Source: CBDCUQ01 sp965222835
GTDB lineage: Bacteria > Pseudomonadota > Alphaproteobacteria > Rhizobiales > Hyphomicrobiaceae
DNA: 64,000 nucleotides
Assembly (NCBI GenBank): GCA_965222835.1
Contig: CBDCUQ010000004.1
Coordinates: 1,116,001 to 1,180,000, forward strand
Reading direction: 5' to 3'
Of the stretch, positions 1 to 9,456 are shown piece after piece. Numbering within the stretch: the stretch's first letter is position 1; every line of letters starts with the position of its first letter. The notes beneath the pieces are model-generated. The model worked only from the letters and a program-made list of their open reading frames with translations. It made no database searches and was not told the DNA's origin. A program made the translations under genes and the position numbers.

Positions 1-1380
1 CTTCTGCTTGCTCGGGCGGAAGAGGCCGGTCACGGTCGCTTTGAGAACATCGGTGGCGCAGAGAAGCTGGTAAAGGTCCGACATGATCGGGAGCACGCGG
101 CGCTCCGTTAGCCATAAGAAGATCGACGAGTGGGCGATGAAGTAGGGCAGGACGTGATACAGGGCCTCTTTGGTCGTGGTGTCGACGGCGCGCACATCAA
201 ACAGGAGGAAGAGGGCGGGGACGATAATAGCGAGTAGTCGGAAGGCGTGGTTTGAGCTCCAGTAAAGGAACGCCTCGCATAGCATGATGCGGTCGATTAT
301 TGTTAGGCGGTTGCCGGCTCTTAGTGGTCCGCTTGGGCCTCGGCAGATTTGCACGAGCCCTAGGCACCAGCGGCTGCGCTGGCCGACGTATTCGGCCATG
401 CCTTCGGGTGCCAGTCCAAGAGAGAGAACTTCATTGAGATAAACAGTGTTGAAGCCGTTCTGACGCATGCGCAGCGAGACGTGATAGTCCTCGGTGACGG
501 AGTCGGTTGGGAATCCCCCGACGTGTATAAGGGCGCTAAAGCGCAGGACCGAAGATGTGCCGCAGCAGAAGGCGCCATCCCAGGCGTCTTTCGAGGCCAT
601 GATGACGTCGAAGAAGAAGCGCTGCTCGTCGGGAAAGACGCGGGCCAGCGACAAGTTGCTCTGGATCGGATCGGTGTTGAAAAAGTGCTGGGGGGTCTGG
701 ACGATGCCCACTCGGCGATCATGCATAAGGGCGGCGGCGCGTGTGAGAAAATCTGGGAGAGGCACGAAATCGGCGTCGAGAACGGAGACAAAGACCGGTT
801 TTTCTTCGAGCGTGTTCAAATGTCTTAGTGCGGCGTTTATGTTGCCGGCCTTGGCGTGTGCGTTGTCGGGCCGGGTCAGGTAGCCGACGTCATAACGCGC
901 GCAGAGGTCGCGGAGCCAAGCGCGCCGGCCATCGTCACAAACCCAAATCCGGTAGTTCGGATAGGTCATGGCGAGTGCGCCGATGATGGTTCTCTCGAGG
1001 ATGGACTGGTCCTCATTGTAGGTACAGATCAGTACGTCGATCTTGGGTGCTCCGGCCGATCCGAGCAGCCAGGGTATGTTCTCGTTGGCTTCTTGGGACC
1101 GGCTCCGGGTCCGCATGAGGAAGATCCATGAGGCCGTGAGCCCGACAATGGAAATGGCTTCCACGGACGTGAAGAGGACACCAAGGGCGAAGTCAAGCGT
1201 GTGCTCGTTTGGGGGCAGGGTTTCGAAAATGCGCCACAGAATATAGCGCCAGCTGACGAGGAGGCAGACGAAGAGGGCTGCAACCCGCACCGGCGTCCAA
1301 TCGCGATTGAACCATGGCAAGATGGCGGCTGCCAAGGCAGCGAGTGTTAGGCTCGGCGCAATGGCTTCCCAGTAGGTCAT
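1..1380 (-). CDS. Cellulose-synthase-like family 2 glycosyltransferase (partial, BgsA-like)
   Basis: The reading frame is open from the ATG at 1380 to the window edge: 460 codons with no stop, so the C-terminus is missing. Membrane segments lie near residues 8-45 and 65-90. The processive GT2 signature follows: CTYNED at 119-124, DD at 149-150, DAD at 202-204, TED at 296-298 and QRSRW at 334-338. Further membrane helices follow after about 365. These are the UDP-sugar-binding and catalytic elements of inner-membrane beta-glycan synthases such as BcsA. It starts 13 bases after the upstream fusion-protein gene, so the two are probably one operon. A BgsA-type mixed-linkage glucan synthase is my preferred reading; cellulose or another beta-glycan is possible, because any c-di-GMP-binding C-terminus lies outside the window. 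Confidence 0.88.
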   Translation of the reverse strand, partial: MTYWEAIAPSLTLAALAAAILPWFNRDWTPVRVAALFVCLLVSWRYILWRIFETLPPNEHTLDFALGVLFTSVEAISIVGLTASWIFLMRTRSRSQEANENIPWLLGSAGAPKIDVLICTYNEDQSILERTIIGALAMTYPNYRIWVCDDGRRAWLRDLCARYDVGYLTRPDNAHAKAGNINAALRHLNTLEEKPVFVSVLDADFVPLPDFLTRAAALMHDRRVGIVQTPQHFFNTDPIQSNLSLARVFPDEQRFFFDVIMASKDAWDGAFCCGTSSVLRFSALIHVGGFPTDSVTEDYHVSLRMRQNGFNTVYLNEVLSLGLAPEGMAEYVGQRSRWCLGLVQICRGPSGPLRAGNRLTIIDRIMLCEAFLYWSSNHAFRLLAIIVPALFLLFDVRAVDTTTKEALYHVLPYFIAHSSIFLWLTERRVLPIMSDLYQLLCATDVLKATVTGLFRPSKQK

Positions 1381-1393
1381 GAACGTTTGCCGA

Positions 1394-2836
1394 TCAGCCG
1401 GTGGGGGACAATGAACGGACGAGTGCGGGTAGGCGCGAGCCCTCAAATACGACAAGTCCGCTGCGTCCAATCCCGCAATTGTCCCGGCGGGCAAGTTTTG
1501 GGAACTTGAGCTCGACTTGGAATCGGTCGGGTGTAAGGAGTCTGACGACGGCGTTGCCCGGCGAGTCTGCCACCGGGCCTTTGAGGTTCAGAATGTGTCC
1601 TGCCAGTTGTCGCTTACTACCGCGTGGTTTGAAGGTGGCGCGCTGGCCGATGTAGAGGCGGTGGTAAGTGCCTTCTCCGACTGTCGCGGTGACGATGGCG
1701 GTCTCGCAATCAAGCATGCGCAGAAGGTCCTGCCCCTTGTTGACGTATTCGCCAGGCGTAGTGAGACTTTCCCAAATGCGTCCTTTGACAGCCGCCGAGA
1801 TAACAACATTGCTTTGCGCGGCGATGCGCTTTTTTTCATCGGCGAGAGCTTGTTCGGTGTTGGCAATGTCTGTGCGCAGAACGGCGAGGCGGACATCAAG
1901 CTCGGCGATCTCTAGTTCGACCGCGACAAGCCTTTGTGCAGATTGGGGCGTGTCATTGTAACTGTCTCCAATGTACGTGCCTTTGCGTGCGCCTTCGAGC
2001 TCCACCTCAATTCCTTTGCGCCGCTTCGAATGGGCGATAATCTCTTCATTTGCAACCTGCTCGTCGCGTATTGCGCGCTCCAGCGTGGCCACGCTGACGA
2101 CCTCGTCGCGTTCTCTTAAGGTGCGCGTGCGCCTTAACGTGCTCTTTCTTTCCATGTGGCGCGCGCGGGCCGCGCTGATGTCAGCATCAATCGCCGCCAG
2201 GCGATTCTCGAGCTGGGTGATGCGGCCCTGCCGGAATGTTTCCTGTTGGGCCGCAAGTTCGCTGCGTCTTTGGTCGAGCAATTGGCGCTTTTGAGTGAGG
2301 GCGGCAAGGGAGGCTGCAAACTGATCGCGTGTGCGTTTGAGATCGTTGAAGGCTCCGTGATTTGAGCGAGGGTTGTCGATACTGAGGATGGCTTCCCCGG
2401 CCTCATAGTTGCGGCCGACCTCGACTCCCGATGCCGGGGCAATGACAATGCCTTCGATGGGCGAGCGTATCGTCACCAGTTTGGCGTTGACGATGGCCTC
2501 GCTGCTGGTGATCGCAAAGATTCGCTGTAGGGGTGCCCAGCCGAAGATCAAAGCCGCGATGATGGCTACGGAGGATTTCAGGACCGTCGACCAGCGGGGG
2601 CGCCGCGTTGCCTCTTGCGGTGATGGTGTAGGCTTATCGGGTGGTAGCTGTTCTGGAGCCGGCTTGGGAGGGGGCGGATTGGTCTGTGGGACTGGTTCAG
2701 CCAGGTCGGTATCCTGCGCCCAAGATTTTACATCCGACTGCAGTTGGTCGAGCTGCGATCGGACTGGATTTGCCGTCGTCCGCGCCGGCCCATCGGGCTT
2801 GGGCGCGATCCGTCCCCTTCTCTCTGAGGTGGCCAT
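1394..2836 (-). CDS. HlyD-type membrane fusion protein, exopolysaccharide export (BgsB-like)
   Basis: A 480-residue protein. A Pro-rich cytoplasmic N-terminal stretch (about residues 40-75) is followed by one membrane helix (about 80-98). Next come a biotinyl-lipoyl-like half motif, a long coiled-coil hairpin rich in Arg, Glu and Ala (about 160-310), and a C-terminal beta-barrel region. This is the periplasmic adaptor layout of HlyD and of the Alg44 C-terminus. I chose the ATG at 2836 (MATSERRG) over an in-frame ATG at 2878, because the sequence conserved in character starts there and a GAG lies a few bases upstream. It directly precedes the GT2 gene, the same order as rhizobial bgsB-bgsA. 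No PilZ domain is visible, unlike full-length Alg44. Confidence 0.8.
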   Translation of the reverse strand: MATSERRGRIAPKPDGPARTTANPVRSQLDQLQSDVKSWAQDTDLAEPVPQTNPPPPKPAPEQLPPDKPTPSPQEATRRPRWSTVLKSSVAIIAALIFGWAPLQRIFAITSSEAIVNAKLVTIRSPIEGIVIAPASGVEVGRNYEAGEAILSIDNPRSNHGAFNDLKRTRDQFAASLAALTQKRQLLDQRRSELAAQQETFRQGRITQLENRLAAIDADISAARARHMERKSTLRRTRTLRERDEVVSVATLERAIRDEQVANEEIIAHSKRRKGIEVELEGARKGTYIGDSYNDTPQSAQRLVAVELEIAELDVRLAVLRTDIANTEQALADEKKRIAAQSNVVISAAVKGRIWESLTTPGEYVNKGQDLLRMLDCETAIVTATVGEGTYHRLYIGQRATFKPRGSKRQLAGHILNLKGPVADSPGNAVVRLLTPDRFQVELKFPKLARRDNCGIGRSGLVVFEGSRLPALVRSLSPTG

Positions 2837-3087
2837 TTTGATCTCGTTACAACTTAAGGTATATATTGGTATGACCAAGAGGCGTTAACATCGGGCAAAC
2901 TGGGGCTTGGGACGTCGTGAATTCGTGCTTGCCGGGGGGTTGATCCCGAATTGGAGGCGCCAGTGACCGTCGTTGGGCTCGATCTGGCGAGCGGTTGCGC
3001 CAGTAGGAAAGCGTTTAGAGTTTGAAATCGGGGTCCGGCGACGCGGGTCAACTGCCGTGCGCGCCGCCGGAGGTGGGGTGCAGGTGA

Positions 3088-3369
3088 CTACAGGTACTTG
3101 GCCCTGCACCTTGCAAGGTTGCTGTGATAGTGCGCTTCGGCAGCGCGAATTCTTGCCGAGTTGCCGCGGGCCTGGGAGCGGGCGGCCTGATAGACGCGCA
3201 ACGCGAAACCAGCACACTCGTGGTACTGCGCGGTGCTCTGAGCCTGACGTTTTTGGATACGGCCCTGGGTCGGGTCACCAGCGGCGCCAGCTGCGGTGAT
3301 CGAGATGAGCATGGCGGGTACAACGCTGGCGATGACGAAGAACGATTTCATGTGATGCGACAGTTTCAT
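3088..3369 (-). CDS. Small secreted protein of unknown function
   Basis: A 93-residue protein with a clear Sec signal: MKLSHHMK followed by a hydrophobic core (FFVIASVVPAMLISITAAGA) and an Ala-X-Ala-like cleavage region near residue 30. The mature part is about 63 residues, very basic (many Arg, Gln and His) and has two Cys that could form one disulfide. The start at 3369 has a strong AAGGAAA ribosome site; an upstream in-frame start lacks one. It lies 109 bases downstream of the methyltransferase gene on the same strand, with a hairpin between them. I do not recognise a family. Confidence 0.7.
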   Translation of the reverse strand: MKLSHHMKSFFVIASVVPAMLISITAAGAAGDPTQGRIQKRQAQSTAQYHECAGFALRVYQAARSQARGNSARIRAAEAHYHSNLARCRAKYL

Positions 3370-3442
3370 AGCGTTTCCTTTCAGAGTGCAACGTGACGGG
3401 TCATCCGTCGTTTGGTTGGACCGGCTTTGGTCCGTTTGGGAA

Positions 3443-3471
3443 TGCTCCGACGGGGGAGGGGTGCCGGAGCA
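3443..3471 (-). terminator. Candidate stem-loop after the methyltransferase gene
   Basis: A 7-base inverted repeat (TGCTCCG/CGGAGCA) encloses a 15-base loop just past the methyltransferase stop and is followed on the minus strand by TTCCC. There is no proper T-run, so it may be an attenuating or mRNA-end structure rather than a full terminator. Confidence 0.3.
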
Positions 3472-3478
3472 CACATCA

Positions 3479-4303
3479 TCAGGCTTTGGTCATGATGATC
3501 TGGGCGTAAGGAGCGGGCACGCGCATGGACCCATCCGTTGCTGTGTCGCAAGCCGCGATCACAGACAGAATGCTATCTTCCAGTGCGGCCTGACCTTTCG
3601 AATCGAGAGCGAGGAAGGCTTTGTGAACCGGTCCGTAGTAGGTGCGGAACACGTCGACGAAGTGGGCCGGTGAGCGATAGCGGAAGACAAAGTCCTTCTC
3701 TTCGATCGCAATCGATTGCGTCTTTGCGCCGAACTCTCTCTCAATCCAGTCGCGTGTCCCCCAGAGTGCCGGAGAGGAAACGCCAGGTGGCGGGGGAACG
3801 TGTGCGCCCAGGGCTTTGAAGAGCTGGCCGATGAAGCTTTCAGGCGTCCAGTTGGCAAGCGCGATCTTGCCTCCGGGGCGGCATACGCGGATCAGCTCGG
3901 CGGCGGCCTGGACCTGATTCGGGGCGAACATGACGCCAAAGGTGGAGACGACGGCGTCGAAGGTGTCGTTGGCGAAGGGCAGGTCTTCGGCGTCGGCCAA
4001 CTGGTATTTGACCGGGAGATTTTCAGCGGCGGCCCGGGCCCGGCCCAGGTTGAGTAAGGTTCCGACATAGTCGGTGGAGGTGACGTCGCACCAGCGCCGC
4101 GCGAAGGCGAGCGTTGCGTTGCCGTTTCCGGCCGCAACGTCGAGGACGCTCGAACCAGGTGTCAGGTCGGTCGCTTCGGCGAGTTCCTCGCCGACGATCT
4201 GAAGTGTGGTGCCGATCTTGGCATAGTCGCCCGAGCCCCAGGCGGCGTTCTGCTTGGCTTTGATGGCGCGATAATCGGGCGTAAGAGTTGCGTGCATATT
4301 CAT
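3479..4303 (-). CDS. Class I SAM-dependent methyltransferase
   Basis: A 274-residue protein of the UbiE/COQ5-like class. The SAM-binding motif I reads VLDVAAGNGNATL, the acidic motif II region is STDYVG, and the motif DAEDLPFANDTFDAVVSTFG is typical of family 11/25 methyltransferases. RVCRPGGKIALANW forms the post-IV strand. The start at 4303 (MNMHATL) is preceded by GGAAGGA; an ATG 90 bases further upstream lacks a ribosome site. It is divergent from the wHTH-TPR regulator (235-base gap), which suggests that regulator controls it. The substrate cannot be told from sequence. Confidence 0.82.
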   Translation of the reverse strand: MNMHATLTPDYRAIKAKQNAAWGSGDYAKIGTTLQIVGEELAEATDLTPGSSVLDVAAGNGNATLAFARRWCDVTSTDYVGTLLNLGRARAAAENLPVKYQLADAEDLPFANDTFDAVVSTFGVMFAPNQVQAAAELIRVCRPGGKIALANWTPESFIGQLFKALGAHVPPPPGVSSPALWGTRDWIEREFGAKTQSIAIEEKDFVFRYRSPAHFVDVFRTYYGPVHKAFLALDSKGQAALEDSILSVIAACDTATDGSMRVPAPYAQIIMTKA

Positions 4304-4538
4304 TGTGTTGTTTCCTTCCACCTTGTTGATGCGGCGCTGCAGCAACTGCGATGTGGCTCTTGCCGACGCCGGATTGGCTTCATTCCGTGTCACGCCGATA
4401 GACCTAGCGGGTCGGATGACGCGTTGCTTGACGGCTACTTGGAGGTTTCTTGGAGATTGTCTGGGGAAACGGCTGGCGGTGTCGGGCGGGAGGATTCTGT
4501 TCTGCCGCGGCTAGGGGCATGCGGCCTGGGGTGGCGTT

Positions 4539-6122
4539 ATGATCTACCGGTTCTCTGACTGTGTTCTGGATCAGGATGCCTTTACGCTGCACGTCGCCGA
4601 CGCGCTGTGTCATGTGGAGCCGCGCGTTTTCGATCTCATTCTTTTTTTCGTGAAGAACGAGGGACGGATCGTCTGCCGCGACGAAATCGTTGAGAATGTC
4701 TGGGGCGGGCGCATTGTTTCGGATGCGACGATTTCGAGCTGCGTTAAGGCTGCCCGTCAAGCGCTGGGAGATGATGGTGCGCAACAGAAATTGATCCGCA
4801 CGGTGCGTGGCCGCGGGTTCAAGTTTCTGGCCGAGGTGAGAGCAACCGAACCAGCGGCAGCCGTCGCATCTGTCTTGCCAGGTTCCGAGCCGGTGGCGGA
4901 TTCATTGCCGGTGCCTGGGCCGCGGCCTCAGGGCCGGCCGTCGATTGCCGTCCTGCCTCTGCAACTCTTGACGCCTAGTGAGCCTCACAAGACTCTCGGT
5001 GACGCGGTGTCTCACGAGGTTATTCTTGAGCTGTCGCGTCTGCACTGGTTGTTTGTGATTGCGCGGGGGTCGTCGTTTTCGTTTCGCAGTCCGGATCCGG
5101 ATCTCAGATCCATTAGCGAGGTTTTGGGCGTTCGCTATTTGCTGACAGGAACGTTGTCCATTGACGACAAGATGAGCGTGGTGGCTGTAGAGCTTGCGCA
5201 AGGATCGGATGGTCAGATCATTTGGGCCGAGCGGTTTGAACAGCCACTTTCCGAGTTGATGTTCTTGAGATCAAAGATTGCCGCGAGCATTGTTGGCGCA
5301 GTCGAAGCGCGCATTCGAACCAAGGAAGCGATTCAGGCTTGCCGGATTTCAACAGAGAACTTGGACGCGTGGTCGGCGTATCATCGCGGTCTGTGGCACA
5401 TGTTCCGTTTTACGCAAAAGGACAATGCGGCTGCTGCAAACCTATTTTCCCATGCGGTGCGGGAAGATCCCTATTTTGCCCGTGCGCATGCGGGGCTATC
5501 GTTCACGCATTTTCAGAATGCCTTTCTCAATTTCTCGATGGATCGGTCCAAGGATATCGGGCTCGCGCGCAAGTATGCCGAAGAGAGCTATGATCTCGAT
5601 CCTTTCGATCCATTTGTGAACCTGACGCTTGGGCGGGCGGAGTGGATCGCCGGAGATCTCAAGGCAACCGAACCGTGGTTGGGGCGTGCCATCGATCTTA
5701 ATCCCAACTACGCCTTCGCCATCTACAACAAGGCGCTGCTCGGTGTTTTGCGGGGTGAGGGTGAGACGAGCGATAGCGAGGTTGGCAAAGCGATGGCGCT
5801 TAGCCCAGTCGATCCACTCGCGTATGCTATGCTGGCGACGCGATCAATGGCCTTAATGTTGCGAGAGGATTTTCAGTCCGCTTCCGAGTGGGCCACACGG
5901 GCCATTCGCGCTCCGAATGCTCATTTTCAAATCTTTGTCGTCGCGGCGATTGCATATGAGCGAAGTGGGCAACGCTTGCTCGCTGAGCAATGTGTAGCGC
6001 GCATTATGGCGCTCAAGCCGGATTTTCGACAGTCTGATTTCTTTAGTGCTTTTCCGTTTGCAGAGCGGGTATTTTCAGACATGGCAACCACAACGCTGTC
6101 TGGGTTGGGTCTGCGCAAGTGA
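4539..6122 (+). CDS. Winged-helix (OmpR/CadC-type) regulator with TPR repeats
   Basis: A 527-residue soluble protein. Residues 1-105 form an OmpR-type winged helix: FDLILFFVKNEGRIVCRDEIVENVWG, then a recognition helix and the wing KLIRTVRGRGFKF. A Pro/Ala linker leads to a TolB/FlgO-like alpha-beta domain beginning RPSIAVLPL (about 130-245), seen in many wHTH-TPR and adenylate-cyclase-associated proteins. The C-terminal half holds TPR-like helical pairs, for example the repeat ending AIDLNPNYAFAIYNKA. There is no membrane helix and no receiver domain, so any signal is sensed by the TPR region. It is divergent from the methyltransferase and convergent with the hybrid kinase. Confidence 0.8.
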   Translation: MIYRFSDCVLDQDAFTLHVADALCHVEPRVFDLILFFVKNEGRIVCRDEIVENVWGGRIVSDATISSCVKAARQALGDDGAQQKLIRTVRGRGFKFLAEVRATEPAAAVASVLPGSEPVADSLPVPGPRPQGRPSIAVLPLQLLTPSEPHKTLGDAVSHEVILELSRLHWLFVIARGSSFSFRSPDPDLRSISEVLGVRYLLTGTLSIDDKMSVVAVELAQGSDGQIIWAERFEQPLSELMFLRSKIAASIVGAVEARIRTKEAIQACRISTENLDAWSAYHRGLWHMFRFTQKDNAAAANLFSHAVREDPYFARAHAGLSFTHFQNAFLNFSMDRSKDIGLARKYAEESYDLDPFDPFVNLTLGRAEWIAGDLKATEPWLGRAIDLNPNYAFAIYNKALLGVLRGEGETSDSEVGKAMALSPVDPLAYAMLATRSMALMLREDFQSASEWATRAIRAPNAHFQIFVVAAIAYERSGQRLLAEQCVARIMALKPDFRQSDFFSAFPFAERVFSDMATTTLSGLGLRK

Positions 6123-6193
6123 CTTGAGCTCTACTGCTGCCGCTCATCAGAGGTCTGTTTGATGCTGAAATACTGGGACGGTGCTGCGGCAAC

Positions 6194-9100
6194 TCAACGG
6201 TTGGACTCGACTGCGATTTGCTGCAAGGGCGTTTCCTGGCATGCCTGGACTGTCCAAGGTGCACGTTCTAACGCGACCTCGACTTCTGACAGTGCGCCTT
6301 CGAGCTTTGACGCGATGAGGAGGATTTCGGGTATGGCGGTCTTTTCACGAGCGGCAGTTTCGATCCGTTTCGCCAATTGGGCCATGCGCATCGCGCCAAT
6401 CGAAGCGCTCGAGGATTTTAGGCTGTGCGCCGCGGTGCCTACAGCGTTTCGATCTTTATCAGCGATGCTCGTCAGAATCTGGCGGACCAGTTTGGGGGCA
6501 GTGGACAGATAGAGATCTACAAGACGTACGGCCGCGCCAGTGCTGCACTCTTCCATGGACTGAATTGGCGACGGATCGAAGACCTGATCCTCAAGATTGC
6601 ATTCGGTTGAGGTTGGTTGCCCGTTTTTTCCGTTCGCTTGTTGGCTGTCAGTGTGCGATCCCCAGCGATCCAGCGTCGCTGCAATATCGGACAACTTGCA
6701 CGGTTTGGTCAGCACATCATCCATCTCTGCTTCCATGCACATTAGCCGGTCGCTTTCGTAGGCGTTTGCGGTCACCGCTACAACAGGTGTGCGATGGCTG
6801 TTCCGAGACCGCTCCAGGTCACGGATTTTTCGACATGCTGTAAGCCCGTCCATCTCTGGCATTTGGCAGTCCATGAGGACGATGTCGAAAGCACCTTTAG
6901 AGAAGAGATCGACGGCCTCGCGGCCGTTGTCGGCAACGGCGATCTGACAACCAAGAGCAGAGGCGTACTCCCGCATGACCTCCTGATTGACCAGATTGTC
7001 TTCCGCAAGAAGTACCTTCATGCCCGAATACTTATCTTTTTCGATCGTCTGATCCGGTTTTGGACGCCGGGTGACCGCGGGAGGCGATCCAGACATACAA
7101 CTCTCAACGGCATCTACAAGTTCGCGGTAGCGCACCGGTTTGCTAAGGAACTCTGAGATCCCATGCTTGCGTGAGGTCTGGCGATCGCCTTTCCAGCTCA
7201 GGGATGTCAGAAGAATGAGGCGCGTGTCGTGAGTTTGGCTATCTTCTCTAATGCGCCGGGCCAGCTCTAAGCCGTTCATTCCAGGCATAATCATGTCAAT
7301 GATGGCTAGTGAGTAAGGCGTTCCGGCATTCTGGGCGGCCTTGATTTTTTCCAGTGCCTCATGACCGTTCGCGGCATTCTGAGGCTGGGCACCCATTTCC
7401 GAAAGATAGCAATTTATAACTTCGCAATTTGCTTTTCGATCGTCGACAACGAGCACGCGAAGATCATTGGCAAGCTTTCGATCTTCTGACGAAACATCCG
7501 AAGTCGACTGCCCTTGGGCGAGCGCAATTTCAAACGAAACTGTTGTACCCTCGCCGGGTTTACTTGCAAGGGTCATCTCTCCGCCCATCATTCGGACGAG
7601 ACTGTGCGAGATCGACAGGCCAAGTCCTGTTCCGCCGAAGCGTCTCGTGATTGAGCTATCGGCCTGCGCGAATGGATTGAAGAGAATCTTTTGCGCCTCT
7701 GGCGAAATACCGATGCCCGTGTCCATAACCGAGAACGACAGGGCAATCTTGCCATTTTTCTTTCCAGATGACCAAACGCGTACGCAGACTTGGCCCTCAC
7801 TGGTGAATTTGACGGCATTGCCGATGAGGTTGACGAGCACTTGCCGTAGTCGACTGGCGTCGCCAAAGAGACTGGTGGGCAACGTTGGCGGCATGAGCAG
7901 TGTCATTTCGAGGGATTTGCGGTGGGCTTCCTCCGACAGGATCTCCATAGCCCCCTCGACGCAGGCTCTCAAATCAAAGTCCTGCAAGTCAAGCTCGAGT
8001 TTTCCTGCTTCGATGCGGGAATGGTCGAGAATATCGTTGATGAGCGCTAGCAGGGTCAGGCCCGATTGATTGATCGTATTGACGAGGCGACGCTGGTGAG
8101 TTGTCAAATCGGAGCGGATGAGCAGATCTGTCATCCCCAGTACCCCGTTCATGGGCGTGCGGATCTCGTGACTCATACTGGCGAGGAAGACGGATTTGGC
8201 ACGACTGGCCTCCTGTGCCCGTTCTGCCGCTTCTTCTGCCTCCTGCGTGCGTTCGGCAACCTTTCGCTCCAACTGTGCATTGAAGGCGGCGAGCTTGGTG
8301 TTTTGTTCAGCGCGTGCTTTCTCCGCCCGTATTCTCTCGGTAATGTCTGTCCCAACGCCGCGATAACCCGTTGCCGTTCCATCCGCCTGAAGAATTGGCC
8401 CGGCGGTTATTGACCACCAAGCGGGACCGTGTGCGGTTTGCGCAGAAACAACGTGATCGCGGATCGGTTCGCCTTTGCGCATATGATCCAACACTTGGAT
8501 CCACGGAGCCGTCTCCGAGTGGGCCCCGGCGCTCGCCGTTATTGGTTTGCCGAGCAAGGCGTTCTTTTTCTGTCCGGTGAGATAGACAAGGCGGTCCGAT
8601 ACATAGGTCAGATTGCCTTCAGGATCTGTTTCCCAAAGCCAGTCGCTTGCGGACGACTCAAAGTCCTTCAGCAACAGAGAGATTGTTTCTTTCTGTTTCT
8701 GAATGTGGAACTGATATGAGATTCGCTTTGAAAACTCGCGATAGCGCGCAATGATCGTGAGCGTGAGCGCTGAAAAGTATATGACACCCATTGCGAAGAG
8801 GGCCATCGACGCGGGGATGTGTCCAGTCCAAACGGCCGTCAGCGCCGGCCCCAGCATCAGACCAAGATAGGCAAACGCCGCCATGGGAATTGCTGCGAGC
8901 GCAAACGCACCGCCAGCTGACATGCCGGCGATTACGTTGGTGGTCAGGATTTGTTCGGTGATCCCTTCTTGGGTCAGTACGATAAACGGCAGCAGGCCCC
9001 ACAAGAGACCAAGAAGCCCGGCATTTCGGATTGCGCGTACGATTGTTTGGGTGGTTACAGTCGTCCGAGGGGGCAAGTGGCGATGGCGTATCCACGAATG

Positions 9101-9406
9101 AAGCGTCTTCACACTTAGAAGACAGATGCTCGTGCTCCACAGCGCCAGCCCCCAGCCGGCATCCGGGCGCCATAAGAAAAAGAATATGATGGTGCTGTTG
9201 GCGATATTTGTCGCCATCATCCAAGGCGTCAGATTGGAGACTTCTTGTAGTTGCCGTGCCCGGACGAGGCCTGCGTCAATATTTGGGTCGATATCGAGCA
9301 GTGCAACATGACGGAGTCCCTCAATGGAGTTGGCCAGCCACCGAAGAACCGGTATCAGTTGTTTGGTCAGAGCACGCGGAATTGACACCATACCGCTAAG
9401 TCCCAC
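6194..9406 (-). CDS. Membrane hybrid sensor histidine kinase (PAS-HisKA-HATPase-REC-REC-HPt)
   Basis: A 1070-residue unorthodox kinase. Five or six membrane helices lie between about 63 and 222. A PAS domain covers about 245-360, ending in the PAC-like YRGVGTDITER. A coiled coil follows, then HisKA with H413 in SMSHEIRTPMNG, and HATPase with the N-box around N530 and G boxes DTGIGI and GGTGLGLS. Two receivers carry phospho-acceptors D704 and D846, and a C-terminal HPt carries H994 in AAHSLKSSSASIGA. All catalytic residues appear intact, so a His-Asp-His relay is likely. An alternative ATG lies at codon 6. It follows a single-receiver gene by 50 bases, probably as an operon. The stimulus is unknown. 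Confidence 0.92.
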   Translation of the reverse strand: MGLSGMVSIPRALTKQLIPVLRWLANSIEGLRHVALLDIDPNIDAGLVRARQLQEVSNLTPWMMATNIANSTIIFFFLWRPDAGWGLALWSTSICLLSVKTLHSWIRHRHLPPRTTVTTQTIVRAIRNAGLLGLLWGLLPFIVLTQEGITEQILTTNVIAGMSAGGAFALAAIPMAAFAYLGLMLGPALTAVWTGHIPASMALFAMGVIYFSALTLTIIARYREFSKRISYQFHIQKQKETISLLLKDFESSASDWLWETDPEGNLTYVSDRLVYLTGQKKNALLGKPITASAGAHSETAPWIQVLDHMRKGEPIRDHVVSAQTAHGPAWWSITAGPILQADGTATGYRGVGTDITERIRAEKARAEQNTKLAAFNAQLERKVAERTQEAEEAAERAQEASRAKSVFLASMSHEIRTPMNGVLGMTDLLIRSDLTTHQRRLVNTINQSGLTLLALINDILDHSRIEAGKLELDLQDFDLRACVEGAMEILSEEAHRKSLEMTLLMPPTLPTSLFGDASRLRQVLVNLIGNAVKFTSEGQVCVRVWSSGKKNGKIALSFSVMDTGIGISPEAQKILFNPFAQADSSITRRFGGTGLGLSISHSLVRMMGGEMTLASKPGEGTTVSFEIALAQGQSTSDVSSEDRKLANDLRVLVVDDRKANCEVINCYLSEMGAQPQNAANGHEALEKIKAAQNAGTPYSLAIIDMIMPGMNGLELARRIREDSQTHDTRLILLTSLSWKGDRQTSRKHGISEFLSKPVRYRELVDAVESCMSGSPPAVTRRPKPDQTIEKDKYSGMKVLLAEDNLVNQEVMREYASALGCQIAVADNGREAVDLFSKGAFDIVLMDCQMPEMDGLTACRKIRDLERSRNSHRTPVVAVTANAYESDRLMCMEAEMDDVLTKPCKLSDIAATLDRWGSHTDSQQANGKNGQPTSTECNLEDQVFDPSPIQSMEECSTGAAVRLVDLYLSTAPKLVRQILTSIADKDRNAVGTAAHSLKSSSASIGAMRMAQLAKRIETAAREKTAIPEILLIASKLEGALSEVEVALERAPWTVQACQETPLQQIAVESNR

Positions 9407-9456
9407 TTATGTCCCGGCCAGGTGCAGATGTACCACTCGTTGTGACGGATCGTTGT

